DNA of 64,000 nucleotides from Toxorhynchites rutilus septentrionalis (lineage: Eukaryota > Arthropoda > Insecta > Diptera > Culicidae): positions 148,804,556-148,868,555 of the forward strand of contig NC_073746.1 of NCBI RefSeq assembly GCF_029784135.1. Direction: 5' to 3'. A program made the translations under genes and the position numbers. Position 1 is the stretch's first letter. Each line of letters begins with the position of its first letter. This document shows, piece by piece, positions 23,701 through 32,929 of this stretch. Under the pieces are notes generated by a model. That model was not told the origin of the DNA, did no database searches, and worked only from the letters and a program-made list of their open reading frames with translations.

Positions 23701-26700
23701 CAGTGCAAGCCAGAAAAACGATCAATGACGATAGAACTTATGACTCGAACGGGAATCGAAGCCGAAGCCCTCATATTGGCAAGCGCAATGCTTACCACTA
23801 GGACAGCGGTACTCAACCTTTTTTTCAGATGGGCCACAAACACGTAGTAGTCATGGTGTCGCGGGCCGCTTGTTTCTAAGACACGACCACATTGTTAACG
23901 TAGGAATTATGAATGCCGAAAAACAAACATTATAGTAATTCAACGATGAAACTTTTTAGCACAAATGTTTGGTAGCACTGGAGGCCGTTGAATGATTGCT
24001 CTCACTGAGGGAGAGGTTTCACTATTTGCGAATGTTTCGCAAACTTCCAGTTTCCACAGAAGAACACAGCACACACCGCTGAAAATAGCTTTTTCACACA
24101 TGCGTTGCACTTTGATGACATTTTAAACCCTGAAACAATGCCCGAAATCACGAAAAATTAATTGATCGATCGGAATGTCACCAATAAATCATTCACGATT
24201 TATTAGTCATCTTGCTAGTGACCATTTGGCAGCGTCAGCGACAGCATTCCAAATGGTCTTTGTCAAGGCCCAGTGTTTTATTTAGTTTTCCAAATTGGCC
24301 TTTTTTTAAGGCCAGAGGCGTATTAACTGAGGAAGTCTGAGAGTCTGAGAAAGCCTCTATAATTCAAAACATCATCATCATTACACCAATAAATCCGAAC
24401 ACGCTCTCAAATTCACAGAATCTCTCTTTCACCATAAATTCTACAATTTGTATGTGTGATTCAATTATACGCAACAAACCTCACATATCTGTATGAAAAC
24501 TCGCACCATGTTAGAGTTCATACCGTTATGTGAAGATTGGTTATATTTTTAATATTTTTTATGCTTAACTTGTGCAAGCTCTGCACGTTCGTTCAATGGT
24601 AGCAATACAGAAACTGAAACCAGCCAGGGTAAGCACGGCAAAGAGATGTTAGCGCTCGAATCCTTGCTGCCCAAATGTTACCATCTCGTTTTCGAAATTT
24701 TCAACTTGCACTCCAGTACAGATGCAAGAATGATGTGGTGCAAAAATAAAGAAACACTCTCCACCAGACGGCATGAAAATCAACACAGTGTCTCCACCGA
24801 ACATACATCACTCTGTGGATACCGGTCTTTCATTTGTCCTTTCTATCGAGCAAAACCGCTATGTCTGTAATCAGTATTGAGAAATAGATGCTTCAATTTA
24901 TTCGGCTTTAACCTCTATTTGGAAAACTAAACTAAACTCTGAATCATGAATGTTGTGGAATCGCTTGTTTATACTCGATAAATTAAAAAACGCTGCATTT
25001 TCCAGTTCTGTTTCATAAAATCGTGTTCTGTTTTCCGATTTTGCACCATTACTGAAAGATGTAACCCTACGTAAAAAAATAGTTGATGATTTCATAGGTT
25101 TTCGTTATTGTTACACATTAAAAATAGTTCCAAAGAAAGTAGCACCAGATGAGCCAACCAGAAAACTCTGCCGGGCCGCAGGTTGAGTATAGCTGCACTA
25201 GGACATGTGGACCACATCTCCCAAATCTTATTGTGGCGTATTTTGGGAAAAGATCTTGGGCTACATCCTCACAAGGTCAAATTGACTCAAGAACTGAAGC
25301 CACTTGACCAGATTATGTTTGGCCAGAGTTGGAAGATCTTAACATCAAAGATATGTGGTGTCAACAAGACGGTGCCAATTGCCACCTGCCACACAGTGTA
25401 CGTTACAATGGATTCATCGAGAAGTTTATAAGGTAACACAGTAAAACTATTTTTTGTTTTGCAAAATTCAATTTTCTTATTCAACATAATTGCTTTCGAG
25501 GGCGATACAGCGAATATAGCGATCTTGCAACTTTTCGATACCATTTTTATAGTACTCTTTCGGTTTTTCCTCAAAATAGGCGGAAAAGCGGTCGAAGCAC
25601 AATGTTTGCTTGATATATCGTTATTTCCAGAATCCTAAGCACGAAAAATCATGACTTTCACCTGGTGAAGCCTGCCCATCCACTGGCGTACCATGAGCTA
25701 CTAAAACTGGGTGAAACGGTGAAATCAAATCGCTACAGATTACGAATGAATTTGATGAATTTCAATTTTGCATTGATGGAAAAAAGACTGAAAATTACAC
25801 CAAAATTAGAAAATTAGAAAATTAATAAGTCAAATATTTTCACAAGGAAGACATCCCTCTGTTGAGTGCCAATTTGATAATCGATAATCCATGTGACAGT
25901 TGGTTGTTCCTGTAGGAATGGTTTCATTTTTGGTGTTTTTTATTATATATATATAGGAAAACTGGAGAATACTGAGTTTCTCTTGTTTATGCTGGAACAT
26001 GTGGCTTCCAAGAGTAAGTTGATTTTCAGATCTCGTTTCATTCTAAGACAATATCCGATGTTAAAAATAAGTGAATTAAATAATAATAATTTCATAGTCC
26101 TACGTCAATAATGCAATCGTGTCTTAGATACAATCATCTATGATTAATAGATTTTTTTTCTTAAAAATGCTATAAATATCCTTTATTTTGACTCTTCAAC
26201 TTTCTTATGGCTATAGATTATAAGTACAGGAAAACCTGTTTTTGTGCGGTTTTTTTTGCGATTTTTTTTTGTGCGGTTTTTTGTGCGGTTTTTGTGCTTT
26301 TTTTGTGCTTTTTTTGTGCGGTGTATGAAAAGAAACATATTCGACGATCGTCCATTTAATTTTTTTCGATGGTTTATATTTCAGTGCGAAAAAGGCATAT
26401 TTGCGTCTAAATTATCCACTCCTTAAATCATTTCCATCCTTCCATCAAATGCTCCAAGTTGCGGATGGCATAATTGCTAACAGCAACAAGTTTCAACATA
26501 CAACTAAAAGCACAACACAGCCACGAGCAACCGAAAAGGCAGACTGTCCTATTGCAAAGCAGGAAAACAAAAGGAAATTTGAGTTATTTTCTCGGGGGAA
26601 AACTTTTTTTTATTCGACCCTATTAGGGATTGTTAACCGGTTTCACAGTTACCGGTAATTCGGTAATACCGGATCATTTTTCATTACCGAATTACCGGTA

Positions 26701-27105
26701 ATTTCAGAATTAATAACCGGTGATTTCGCTAATTTTTATTTTTACAGCTTAAATAATATTTGCCTTCATGCCACTTTCGAATATTACTCGAGAATCAAAA
26801 TAAGATCGAACAAACCCAACTGGCAGTGTTGCGCCGATTTTTCTTCTTCAATGGCACTAACGTTCCTAGAGAAACTTCGCCGTCTCAGCGTAGTATTACT
26901 TGCGTCATTTTTTATTAGTACTTAGTTAAGGTTTCTATGCCAAATAACACGCCTTGAATGCATTCTGAATGGCAAACTCTAGAATACGCGTGATCACAGT
27001 GCAAGTCGGAGGAAATTTCTTTGACGAAAAATTCCCCCGACCAGAACGAGAATCGAACCCGAACACCCGGCATGTTAGTTATGACGCTAACCACTCGGCC
27101 ACGGG

Positions 27106-27139
<34 letters not shown>

Positions 27140-30100
27140 GATTCTACAATCTCTGAATACTTTGAAACTCTGAAAATTCTGAAATTGAAAACTGAAAGTT
27201 CAAAAATCGCTACCTGATTTGAACATGAAGCACAGGATAAGCTTCAGCGATGAAAAACTGACAGCGATAAAAGAATTGAACGGGAGGAAGTTTCAGCAGC
27301 GACTGGAGAAAACGAAAGAAGAAAGAAACGGAAAAGTAAAAGGAGACGCCTTTGGTTCTGGAGCCAGGAAGCGATCCGAACCAACTAAGGAAAAATTGAA
27401 AGAAAACTGACGTAAAAATTCAGGAAGAGTTGATAGAAATCTGAAGTCAAAGTTGAAAGAGAGCTGAAGTTAAAGTTAAAAGAAGAAGCAAAGAGAGTGA
27501 TAGAAAAGCTAACAGAAGTAAAGTGAAGTGGAAATACGTGGAGTGTAGTCGTTCAGTACGACTAAAGCCGTATCTAACGAGTCCTCATTGAAAGGACTGC
27601 AGAAAAACGTTTCGTATATGCAGATTTGTTTGCCTATATGAATAATCATTTTGCTCGTGCGTCACAACCACGATTAATGATGACTTCGGCGTCTTCTATC
27701 AAACGTCACGGACTACAATGATCAAGCAGACATTTGAAATCGTTCGTGACTTGATGAAATTTGACGATTATGGTATTGATTCAGTAGCTAGACTACAGTA
27801 GAAAAAATCCACTGGACGTTTCAGAATCTGCAGAACAGTTGAGCATCAAGGAAAAACTTGAACCACGGTTGCAGCAATCTAATATATCAACATCCAGTCC
27901 AAGCTCAACGTCTATAAATGGATTGATGAAAACCTCCAGACAAGAGTTTTTGTACATTTTGTTTTGTACAAATACAGGTCGGACTCGATTATATATAATC
28001 GCAATTTCACTTTCAACGTTAATTTTCGAATCCAATACATAATCAAATCACAAAAAAAGCTATTTTTCTATTAATGTTTAATTAAAAAATTGTTTTCTTG
28101 AGATTCGATTATGTATAGGACTTGAAAATAATTGTTCAAAAAAATGGTCGACTATATATTATATAATCGAGTTCGACCTGTACGTGAAAATGGTATTCGA
28201 TGCCCTTCGTGCTTACGCCCAACATCATTGTACTCTGAACGTGCGTTTTCCTCTTCTGGAAATTTCGTTAATGATATCCGATCTAGATTAGATGACGACA
28301 AAATTTACATTATTTGTGTCCTTAAGCATTACTTTAACCAACTGGTTTTACCGGTAATGAAAGGTTCATTACCGAATAACCGGTTATTGAAATTTTGGCA
28401 CGGTAATGCAATCCCTAATCCCTATCTGCCAAGTTTTGGCTTTGAAATGTTCTGAGAGTGTGATGGATTGATGTGGCTAAAACATCAACCAAATATTGTT
28501 TTACAAACTCATGTTTTTATAAATAACGAAGTATTAACCTATTTCCGTTTGAGCGCTCGGAAATTAATTTTGTTGTAACCGATAGGACTAGGTTATAACT
28601 CTTACCAGTTTTCAGAATATTTTTTAAGAATTCGATAGAATTTTTCCGATACCTGAATGTTGGCTTTCCGTTATTATTTTCCTTTTTATTAGGCTGTCAA
28701 AAAAGTCCTGCGGTATTTTTTTTGAATTTTCATTTGTTCATAAAATTAGTTACAATAATCTGCTTTAAGTCAAATATGCGCCGTTTTGTTCGATGACTTG
28801 TTCCCAACGAGATGCCAACTTCATAATACCCCTGTTATAGAAGTTCGCTTCCTTATTGGCAAAAAACTCGGATAGCCAATTTTCACAGGCCTCTTTTGTG
28901 GCTAACTTCAGACTACCTAGCTCGTTCGCCATGGACAAAAAACAGGTGGTAGTCACTTGGTGCAATGTCCGGACTATACGGCGGATGCAAAAGAACCTCC
29001 CATCCGAGCTCCCGGAGCTTCTGGCGCGTCACCAAAGAAGTGTGTGGCCTGGCGTTGTCCTGATGGAAGACAATGCGGCCTCTGTTTATCAAAGATGGCC
29101 TCTTCTTCATGAGTGCTACCTTCAAGCGGTTCAGTTGTTGGCAGTACAGGTCCGAATTCAGCGTTTGGCCATAGAGAAGCAACTCATAATAGATTATTCC
29201 TTGACAATCCCACCAAACACACAGCAGAACCTTTCTGGCCGTTAATGAGGGCTTGGCCACCGTCTGAGCCGCTTCAGCGGTCTTCGACCACGACCGTTTG
29301 CGCTTCACGTTGTCGTAAGTGACCCACTTTTCATCGCCAGTCACCATCCGCTTCAGAAACGGGTCGATTTTGTTGCGATTCACATGCGTCGATACGGTCA
29401 AAGATGTTTTTTGCGTCAACGTGTGTGGCACCCATACATCGAGCTTCTTTGTGAATCCAAGCCTCTTCAAATGGTTAATAACGGTTTGATGACTTATCCC
29501 CAGCTCTTGGCCGATACTACGGCTGCTACTATGCCGGTCTTTCTCGGCTAATTCAGCGATTTTGTCGCAATTTTCGACGACAGGCCTTCCGGAGCGTGGC
29601 GCATCTTCGACGACCTCTACACCAGAACGAAAACGTTGAAACCATCATTGTGTGGTGGAAATGGAAACTGTATCGGGTCCATAAACTGCACAAATTTTAT
29701 TGGCAGCTTGAGATGCATTTTTGCCTTTGTCATAGTAGTACTGTAAAATATGTCGGATTTTCTATTAATTTGGTCCATTTTTGCGACACTATAACTCACG
29801 AACGACTTAACCAAACAATACACTGTCAAGGACTATATTATAGCGCGCAAAAATATCCTTCCAACAAGCTATAGTATGACTCGATACAATGAATACAACT
29901 AGAACTACGCGCTTACAACGACACCTCGCGGAAATACCGCAGGACTTTTTTGACAGCCTAATATATTGCGATTCGCCATAAATCCAAACACTTACCCCCA
30001 ACCACTGATTAAATCCAGTTTTCGCTTCTCCGGTTAATTACAGATGGCGACGTAACGCTGCCTTGCTTGAACAAGCATTGCGTTTTCGCAGCGAGCGAAA

Positions 30101-32241
30101 TCCTTCATTCGATTGACGACTCTGTGAACCCATGCGACGATTTCTATGGCTACGCCTGCAACCAGTGGATCAAAAATAATCCCATCCCCGATGCGAAATC
30201 GATGTGGGGCACTTTCGGTAAACTGGAGCAGCAAAATCAACTGGTCGTTAAGAATGTGCTCGAGCGACCCGAGGCAGAATTCAAATCGAAAGCTGAAAAG
30301 AAGGCGAAACTTTATTACCAATCATGTCTGGATGAGGACGAAACGATGGAGAAACTTGGCGCGGAACCGTTGCTCAAGTTGTTGAGGAATATCGGAGGAT
30401 GGAATGTGACTGCGAATGCCAGTGGTTTTCAGGTGAGCCAATGGTCACTGCAAAAGACGCTGCAAACGTTGCAGATTAAGTACAACATGGGTGGGTTATT
30501 CGGATGGGCGGTTGGGGAGGACGACCGCAATTCTAGTAAACATATCATACAGGTAAATTCGTTGCTGTGGTTTGTCATTACAAATTCTCAGTACCTTTAC
30601 TGCGCTCTACAGATCGATCAAGGTGGGCTCACGTTGCCATCGAGGGACAACTATCTGAACAAAACCGCAAACGCCAAAATCCTTACAGCCTATTTAGATT
30701 ACATGACCAAGGTAGCGGTTCTTTTGGGTGCTGACGAAGCGGATGCTCGACGACAAATGGCGGATGTTATCACGTTCGAAACGGAATTGGCCAATATCAC
30801 TACTCCTCAGGATATGCGCAGGGATGAGGAAGAAATGTACCATTTGATGGAGGTCACGACGCTACAGGAAAAGGCGCCGTTCATAAATTGGCGTGATCAT
30901 TTCGAGGAAGCGTTTCGGCTGGTGAAAAGGAAAATCACAGAAAAAGAGAAGGTTGTCGTGTACGCTCCGGAATATCTACAAAAGTTAAATGTACTGATAA
31001 GCGAGTACAATTCAACAGATGAGAAGAAAACGTAAGTATTGAGTGTGTCAAGATTCACTATGAATTTAATTGATATTCTTTACAGCATCCTGAATAACTA
31101 TTTGGTCTGGCAAACAGTGCGAACACTAACAGCTTGCCTATCGAAAGCTTTTCGGGATGCATACAAGGGGCTTCGAAAGGCATTGATTGGATCCGACGGA
31201 GGCGAGGAACCTTGGAGATATTGTGTGAGTGACACCACAAATGTTCTGGGATTTGCTATTGGCGCTATGTTTGTGCGAGAAGTATTTCACGGAGAGTCAA
31301 AGCCACGGGCGGAAGAGATGATCAACGAGGTTCGTTCCGCGTTCAAGGATAACCTGAGGGGTTTGGTTTGGATGGATAATGAAACGCGACGGATGGCAGA
31401 AGAGAAGGCTGACGCCATTTCTGATATGATTGGATTTCCCGATTACATCCTTAATCCAGAAGAACTTGACAAGAAATATCAAGAGTTGTCAATCGATCCG
31501 AAGAAATATTTTGAGAACAATCTGAATTTCAACATTTATAGTTTGAGGAAAAATCTCGAAAAACTCGATCAACCGGTTAACAAAACTCGCTGGGGAATGA
31601 CACCACCGACTGTCAATGCCTATTACACTCCGACCAAGAATCAGATTGTGTTTCCCGCAGGGATTCTCCAATTACCCTTCTTCGATATGAAAAATCCCAA
31701 AAGCCTCAACTATGGCGCAATGGGTGTTGTGATGGGTCATGAGTTGACGCATGCTTTCGATGACCAGGGTCGAGAGTATGATAAATATGGTAACCTACAC
31801 CAATGGTGGAACAATAAGACTATTGAACGGTTCAAAAAACAAACTGATTGCTTCAACGAACAGTACAGTGCTTATAAGGTGAACGGGAAAAATCTTAACG
31901 GCAAACAAACTATGGGAGAAAATATTGCCGATAACGGTGGTCTTAAGGCTGCCTTCCATGCCTACATTAAAAACGAAAAGTTCAGCACTTCGGAAACCGA
32001 CACCCTTCCACTGCCGGGTTTGAATATGACGCATCGACAGCTGTTCTTCGTATCGTTTGCGCAGGTTTGGTGCTCCGCAGTCACTGACGAAACTACAACG
32101 TTGCAAATTGAGAAGGACCCCCACTCTCCTCCTATGTATAGGGTGATTGGATCGCTGTCAAATTTGAACGAATTTTCGGACACCTTCAAGTGCCCGTTGG
32201 GTTCGAGGATGAACCCGGTTCGGAAATGTGAGGTGTGGTAG
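17743..32241 (+). CDS. M13 zinc metallopeptidase (neprilysin/ECE-type), type II membrane protein
   Basis: The model is join(17743..18019, 30044..30552, 30613..31031, 31086..32241), 786 residues. Donor and acceptor dinucleotides are GT/AG and phases match: AAAG|GTGAGT at 18019 joins at 30044 to give the Asp codon. Residues 1-52 are cytoplasmic, 53-73 a signal anchor, and the rest an ectodomain. NPCDDFYGYAC opens the conserved part. NAYY lies at 579-582. HELTH at 620-624 holds the zinc ligands H620 and H624 and catalytic E621. GENIAD supplies E680 and D684. The chain ends CEVW, as in family members. Length is typical. Such enzymes cleave small extracellular peptides on the N-terminal side of hydrophobic residues. 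The second intron (60 bp) has no stop and stays in frame, so it could be misread as coding. The place of human neprilysin His711 is Lys here (TFKCP). Which paralogue it is cannot be told. Confidence 0.93.
18620..18734 (-). mobile_element. 3' end of an RTE-like LINE relic, split by a hAT insertion
   Basis: Read on the - strand the frame gives QWVREWRTAAQDLATWRRMLDR then a stop and a (GTAA)n-like tail. The WR..A.DR..WR pattern is the C-terminal end of RTE/BovB-type ORF2. The relic is cut at 18734 by the hAT element. Sequence 20538..20830 on the other side may be its continuation, though no frame is recognisable there. Confidence 0.4.
18735..20537 (-). mobile_element. hAT element copy 1 (about 1.8 kb, non-autonomous)
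   Basis: Ends are TAGGGATTGC... and ...CAATCCCTA, inverted to each other. The subterminal DNA on both sides is rich in ACCGGTAA/TTACCGG words, about ten copies in total, which resemble transposase binding sites. Adjacent 8-mers ATACCCAC and ACACCCAC fit a hAT 8 bp target duplication with one mismatch. A longer 22 bp near-direct repeat CACCCACTGCG.TAATACCCAC also flanks it. Only the C-terminal transposase domain and a short upstream piece (20067..20294) remain. A second copy in opposite orientation is at 26624..28417. Confidence 0.75.
18921..19130 (-). pseudogene. hAT transposase C-terminal dimerisation domain
   Basis: The frame gives LGLLFDALRTVPPTSLGSER followed by AFSSSGNFVNKIRSRLEDDK. The SERAFSS.G motif is the signature of the hAT C-terminal (hATC) domain, used for transposase dimerisation. 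The rest of the transposase is missing or scrambled, so no active enzyme is expected. The same motif recurs on the + strand at about 28230..28300 in the second copy. Confidence 0.8.
20538..20872. other. Intron segment, possibly LINE-derived
   Basis: This moderately GC-rich sequence between the hAT right end and repeat B has no recognisable frame. Its first bases duplicate the left flank of the hAT element. It ends near GTCCACATGATTACTATGG, which resembles the flank at 18615 and 43040. Confidence 0.35.
20873..21345. repeat. Dispersed repeat family B, copy 2
   Basis: It is homologous to 185..470 in the same orientation, with an extra piece of about 200 bp between AGAATATG and the later CATATGTGAACAG. 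It ends with ACAGGGTGTCCCGAA, which looks like a mariner-type terminus. No ORF is present. Confidence 0.5.
21533..21963 (-). mobile_element. Non-autonomous Helitron on the - strand
   Basis: On the - strand the 3' end is GGACGGGACGAAGTTCGTCA followed by GCTAT. The 5' head near 21963 is CCTTTATATAAATACAAATG. Internal blocks match those of 1505..1825, for example the complement of TCAAACATGTATTC. It is decayed and encodes nothing. Confidence 0.55.
21964..22364. other. Intron segment, nothing recognised
   Basis: No domain-bearing frame or repeat match is seen on either strand. It ends at the A/T microsatellite tail of the neighbouring LINE. Confidence 0.35.
22365..23445 (-). mobile_element. RTE-type LINE, internally deleted, with (AAAT)n tail
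   Basis: On the - strand an AP endonuclease domain (23445..22960) is followed directly by the C-terminal end of the RT ORF (22870..22400). The core RT palm is missing between them, so a large internal deletion occurred. The 3' tail at 22368..22392 is an (AAAT)n repeat, as often seen in RTE and related LINEs. It sits inside the M13 peptidase intron in antisense orientation. Confidence 0.75.
22400..23445 (-). pseudogene. RTE-like ORF2 relic: endonuclease joined to RT C-terminus
   Basis: Endonuclease blocks read WNCRSLNFIGS, NRKFDIVALQEVCW (catalytic E), SIINVHSHHLASSDDDKDEF and then a degraded counterpart of the GDFNAQIG motif near 22975. The RT tail reads YKTLIRPVVLYGHETW, ALGVFERRVLRTIFGG and RIRWARHVARMSDNYPAK. 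Frameshifts separate these blocks. The palm with its YADD motif is absent. In its active form the protein nicks DNA and copies its RNA at the nick. This copy cannot. Confidence 0.75.
23547..23588. repeat. Perfect 16 bp hairpin
   Basis: GCTTTACGTCCCGAGT at 23547..23562 pairs perfectly with ACTCGGGACGTAAAGC at 23573..23588 across a 10-base loop. It lies just upstream (on the - strand) of the LINE endonuclease region. It could be a terminator-like or transposon-derived structure. Role unknown. Confidence 0.6.
23650..23815 (-). mobile_element. tRNA-related SINE candidate
   Basis: On the - strand the sequence contains TGTCCTAGTGGTAAGC, like a pol III A box, and GGCTTCGATTCCCGTTC, like a B box, about 45 bp apart. 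A tRNA-unrelated body follows. Immediately beyond its head, CAGCGGTACTCAACC (from 23809) looks like a hAT terminus. A complete tRNA cloverleaf cannot be drawn, so it is not called a tRNA gene. Confidence 0.4.
23816..25179. other. Intron segment, mostly unrecognised
   Basis: The first 60 bases (CAACCTTTTTTTCAGATGGG and onward) look like the end of a hAT-type repeat. The rest shows no recognisable frame or repeat. Confidence 0.35.
25180..25436 (+). pseudogene. Tc1/mariner-like transposase fragment
   Basis: One frame reads DLGLHPHKVKLTQELKPLD. After a shift it continues LNIKDMWCQQDGANCHLP, equivalent to the W.QQDGA..H block with the second catalytic D of mariner-type transposases. About 85 codons survive, with frameshifts. 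At about 25437 the sequence switches to an oppositely oriented mariner end, so this is a chimera of two relics. Confidence 0.6.
25437..25592 (-). pseudogene. C-terminus of a mariner transposase
   Basis: On the - strand the frame ends FEEKPKEYYKNGIEKLQDRY then IRCIALESNYVE and a stop. F..GI.KL..R...CI...G.Y.E is the usual end of mariner transposases. Upstream catalytic parts are absent. Confidence 0.6.
25593..26623. other. Intron segment with a family D 3' module and T/GTGCGG minisatellite
   Basis: At 26097..26140 the words CCTACGTCAATAATGC and TCGTGTCTTAGATACAA form the 3' module of repeat family D. At 26237..26322 a degenerate TTTTTGTGCGG repeat occurs about six times. Otherwise it is AT-rich with no gene. 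Confidence 0.45.
26840..27108 (-). mobile_element. tRNA-derived SINE, nested in hAT copy 2
   Basis: On the - strand the head reads GTGGCCGAGTGGTTAGCGTC (A box) then GGGTTCGATTC (B box). A family-specific body follows, with CACTGTGATCACGCG and CGTTAGTGCCATTGAAGAAG at the 3' end. Full-length relatives are at 42108..42382 (+) and 57017..57284 (-), and a head-only piece is at 54603..54646 (-). It is transcribed by pol III and mobilised by LINE machinery in general. Family name is left open. Confidence 0.8.
27108..27138. repeat. (CA)n microsatellite
   Basis: There are about 15 CA units directly at the 5' end of the SINE head, within hAT copy 2. Confidence 0.95.
28184..28345 (+). pseudogene. hAT transposase C-terminal fragment, copy 2
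   Basis: The frame gives RPTSLYSERAFSSSGNFVND followed by IRSRLDDDK, the hATC signature as in copy 1 (18921..19130). Upstream catalytic regions are absent. It lies close to the right inverted end of the element. Confidence 0.75.
28418..28688. other. Intron segment, nothing recognised
   Basis: This short AT-rich stretch lies between the hAT element and the mariner element. Confidence 0.35.
28689..29961 (-). mobile_element. Near full-length mariner element, 1273 bp, with intact inverted ends
   Basis: The first 30 bases, beginning TTAGGCTGTCAAAAAAGTCC, are exactly inverted at the right end. TA dinucleotides flank both sides (28687..28688 and 29962..29963), as expected for mariner target duplication. 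The transposase on the - strand is broken. The element ends 82 bp before exon 2 of the M13 peptidase gene and is antisense to it. Perfect ends with a decayed gene suggest a fairly recent arrival of an already defective copy, or conservation of the ends. Confidence 0.9.
28765..29778 (-). pseudogene. Mariner transposase (DD34D), three lesions
   Basis: Translation from ATG 29778 begins MDQINRK. The frame then shifts before IRHILQYYYDKGKNASQAA. A TGA at 29645..29647 stands between Q and W of the STTQ.WFQRF block. HTH residues S(I)GQELGISHQTV precede WVPHTL. Catalytic residues are TGDEKW, HQDNARPH and APSDYHLF, with 34 residues between the second and third D, the mariner signature. After DYHLF a one-base shift moves the reading to SMANELGSLKLATKEACENW and the end at 28765. 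All three lesions are small, so the copy is dead but recognisable over its whole length. Confidence 0.9.
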
Positions 32242-32929
32242 AGTGGAACATCTCTTCGATTTGTTACGGAAAGTATTAGAGTGTGATTGCAGAGAAAAAA
32301 AAAAAGAAATGAAAGTGTTATTACAATTGTAATATAATTTCCTTCTTCCGATGTACAAAAGAATTCAGTTTTTTAGTTTATCTATTTTATATATGTATAC
32401 TACTTTATACGTTTCTAAGATAAGCATTACCAAACTAATCCACAATGCCAAAATGTCCAAAGAACATATGTAAAGTGAATAAAATCACTCATTCGGTCAA
32501 TGTCACCTATGTTATTGATCTAAAGGTGCAACAGAATTTCAATATATAATGTAAACGTATTGATGCTGCAGTTTCTAGTAATCCAACTCCGAAATGCCCA
32601 TGATATAAAGTGTGATTGGTGAGAGCGTGCTCTGTAAAAGATATTATTCTGATTTTCATTAATCTATACAGTAATCTTTTGTGGCAACTTCAGGAAAAAC
32701 ATAGCAATTTTTATTTTCGCCCGAAAAATGCGGCATACGTCTCAAGCTAAGTGGGTATGTGGGCAGGTAAACTCATATATAACAAGAAACATTGTAAATT
32801 TTTGTATTATGGCTATGAACTAGAACTTCCTCGTTCAATTAAGGTTTCCAAGTGAATGTGATAGAATTTGAAATTGAAATAAAACACAGGGATTTTGGTT
32901 GATCAATCGTATGGAATAGTTTTGAATCA
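32242..32929 (+). other. 3' UTR and downstream region of the M13 peptidase gene
   Basis: This AT-rich sequence follows the stop codon. AATAAA at 32478..32483 is a plausible polyadenylation signal, about 240 bases after the stop. No further coding potential is seen. Confidence 0.5.
32478..32483 (+). terminator. Candidate polyadenylation signal (AATAAA)
   Basis: This is a canonical hexamer 237 bases after the stop codon of the M13 peptidase, followed by T- and GT-containing sequence (TCGGTCAATGTCACCTATGT). It is the best candidate, though AATAAA is frequent in AT-rich DNA. Confidence 0.5.

Larger units (their letters stand above)
26624..28417 (+). mobile_element. hAT element copy 2, inverted relative to copy 1
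   Basis: It begins TAGGGATTGTTAACCGGTT, the complement of the right end of copy 1, and ends GGTAATGCAATCCCTA. Subterminal TTACCGGTAA words are abundant on both sides. Length is 1794 bp against 1803 bp in copy 1. Flanking 8-mers GACCCTAT and ATCCCTAT are similar but not identical. A SINE and a CA microsatellite are inserted inside. The hATC domain is on the + strand near its right end. Confidence 0.75.
18020..30043 (+). other. First intron of the M13 peptidase gene, 12 kb, filled with mobile elements
   Basis: It begins GTGAGT and ends TTAATTACAG. It separates the signal-anchor exon from the ectodomain exons, and split-codon phase 1 is consistent on both sides. Of its 12,024 bp more than half is recognisable transposable element. 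Segment 18020..18620 is plain intron sequence, part of which (18200..18640) resembles 42880..43060 with the shared words GGTTTGTCCA, TTCTGATCATG and TTGTCCACATGATT. Large introns near the 5' end of genes commonly hold regulatory elements, but none can be pointed to here. Confidence 0.85.

Noticed and set aside
23740..23815. tRNA gene
   Set aside because: A and B box-like words exist but no cloverleaf or anticodon stem can be drawn. Treated as SINE.
26244..26426. Phe/Arg-rich frame
   Set aside because: Translation of the TTTTTGTGCGG minisatellite.
28856..29245. 129-codon + strand frame
   Set aside because: It is the antisense shadow of the mariner transposase, whose - strand reading has clear motifs.
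30553..30612. Coding reading of the 60-base in-frame stretch VNSLLWFVITNSQYLYCALQ
   Set aside because: It starts GT and ends AG with a pyrimidine-rich end. Removing it joins HIIQ to IDQGGL, the conserved M13 sequence, so it is an intron.
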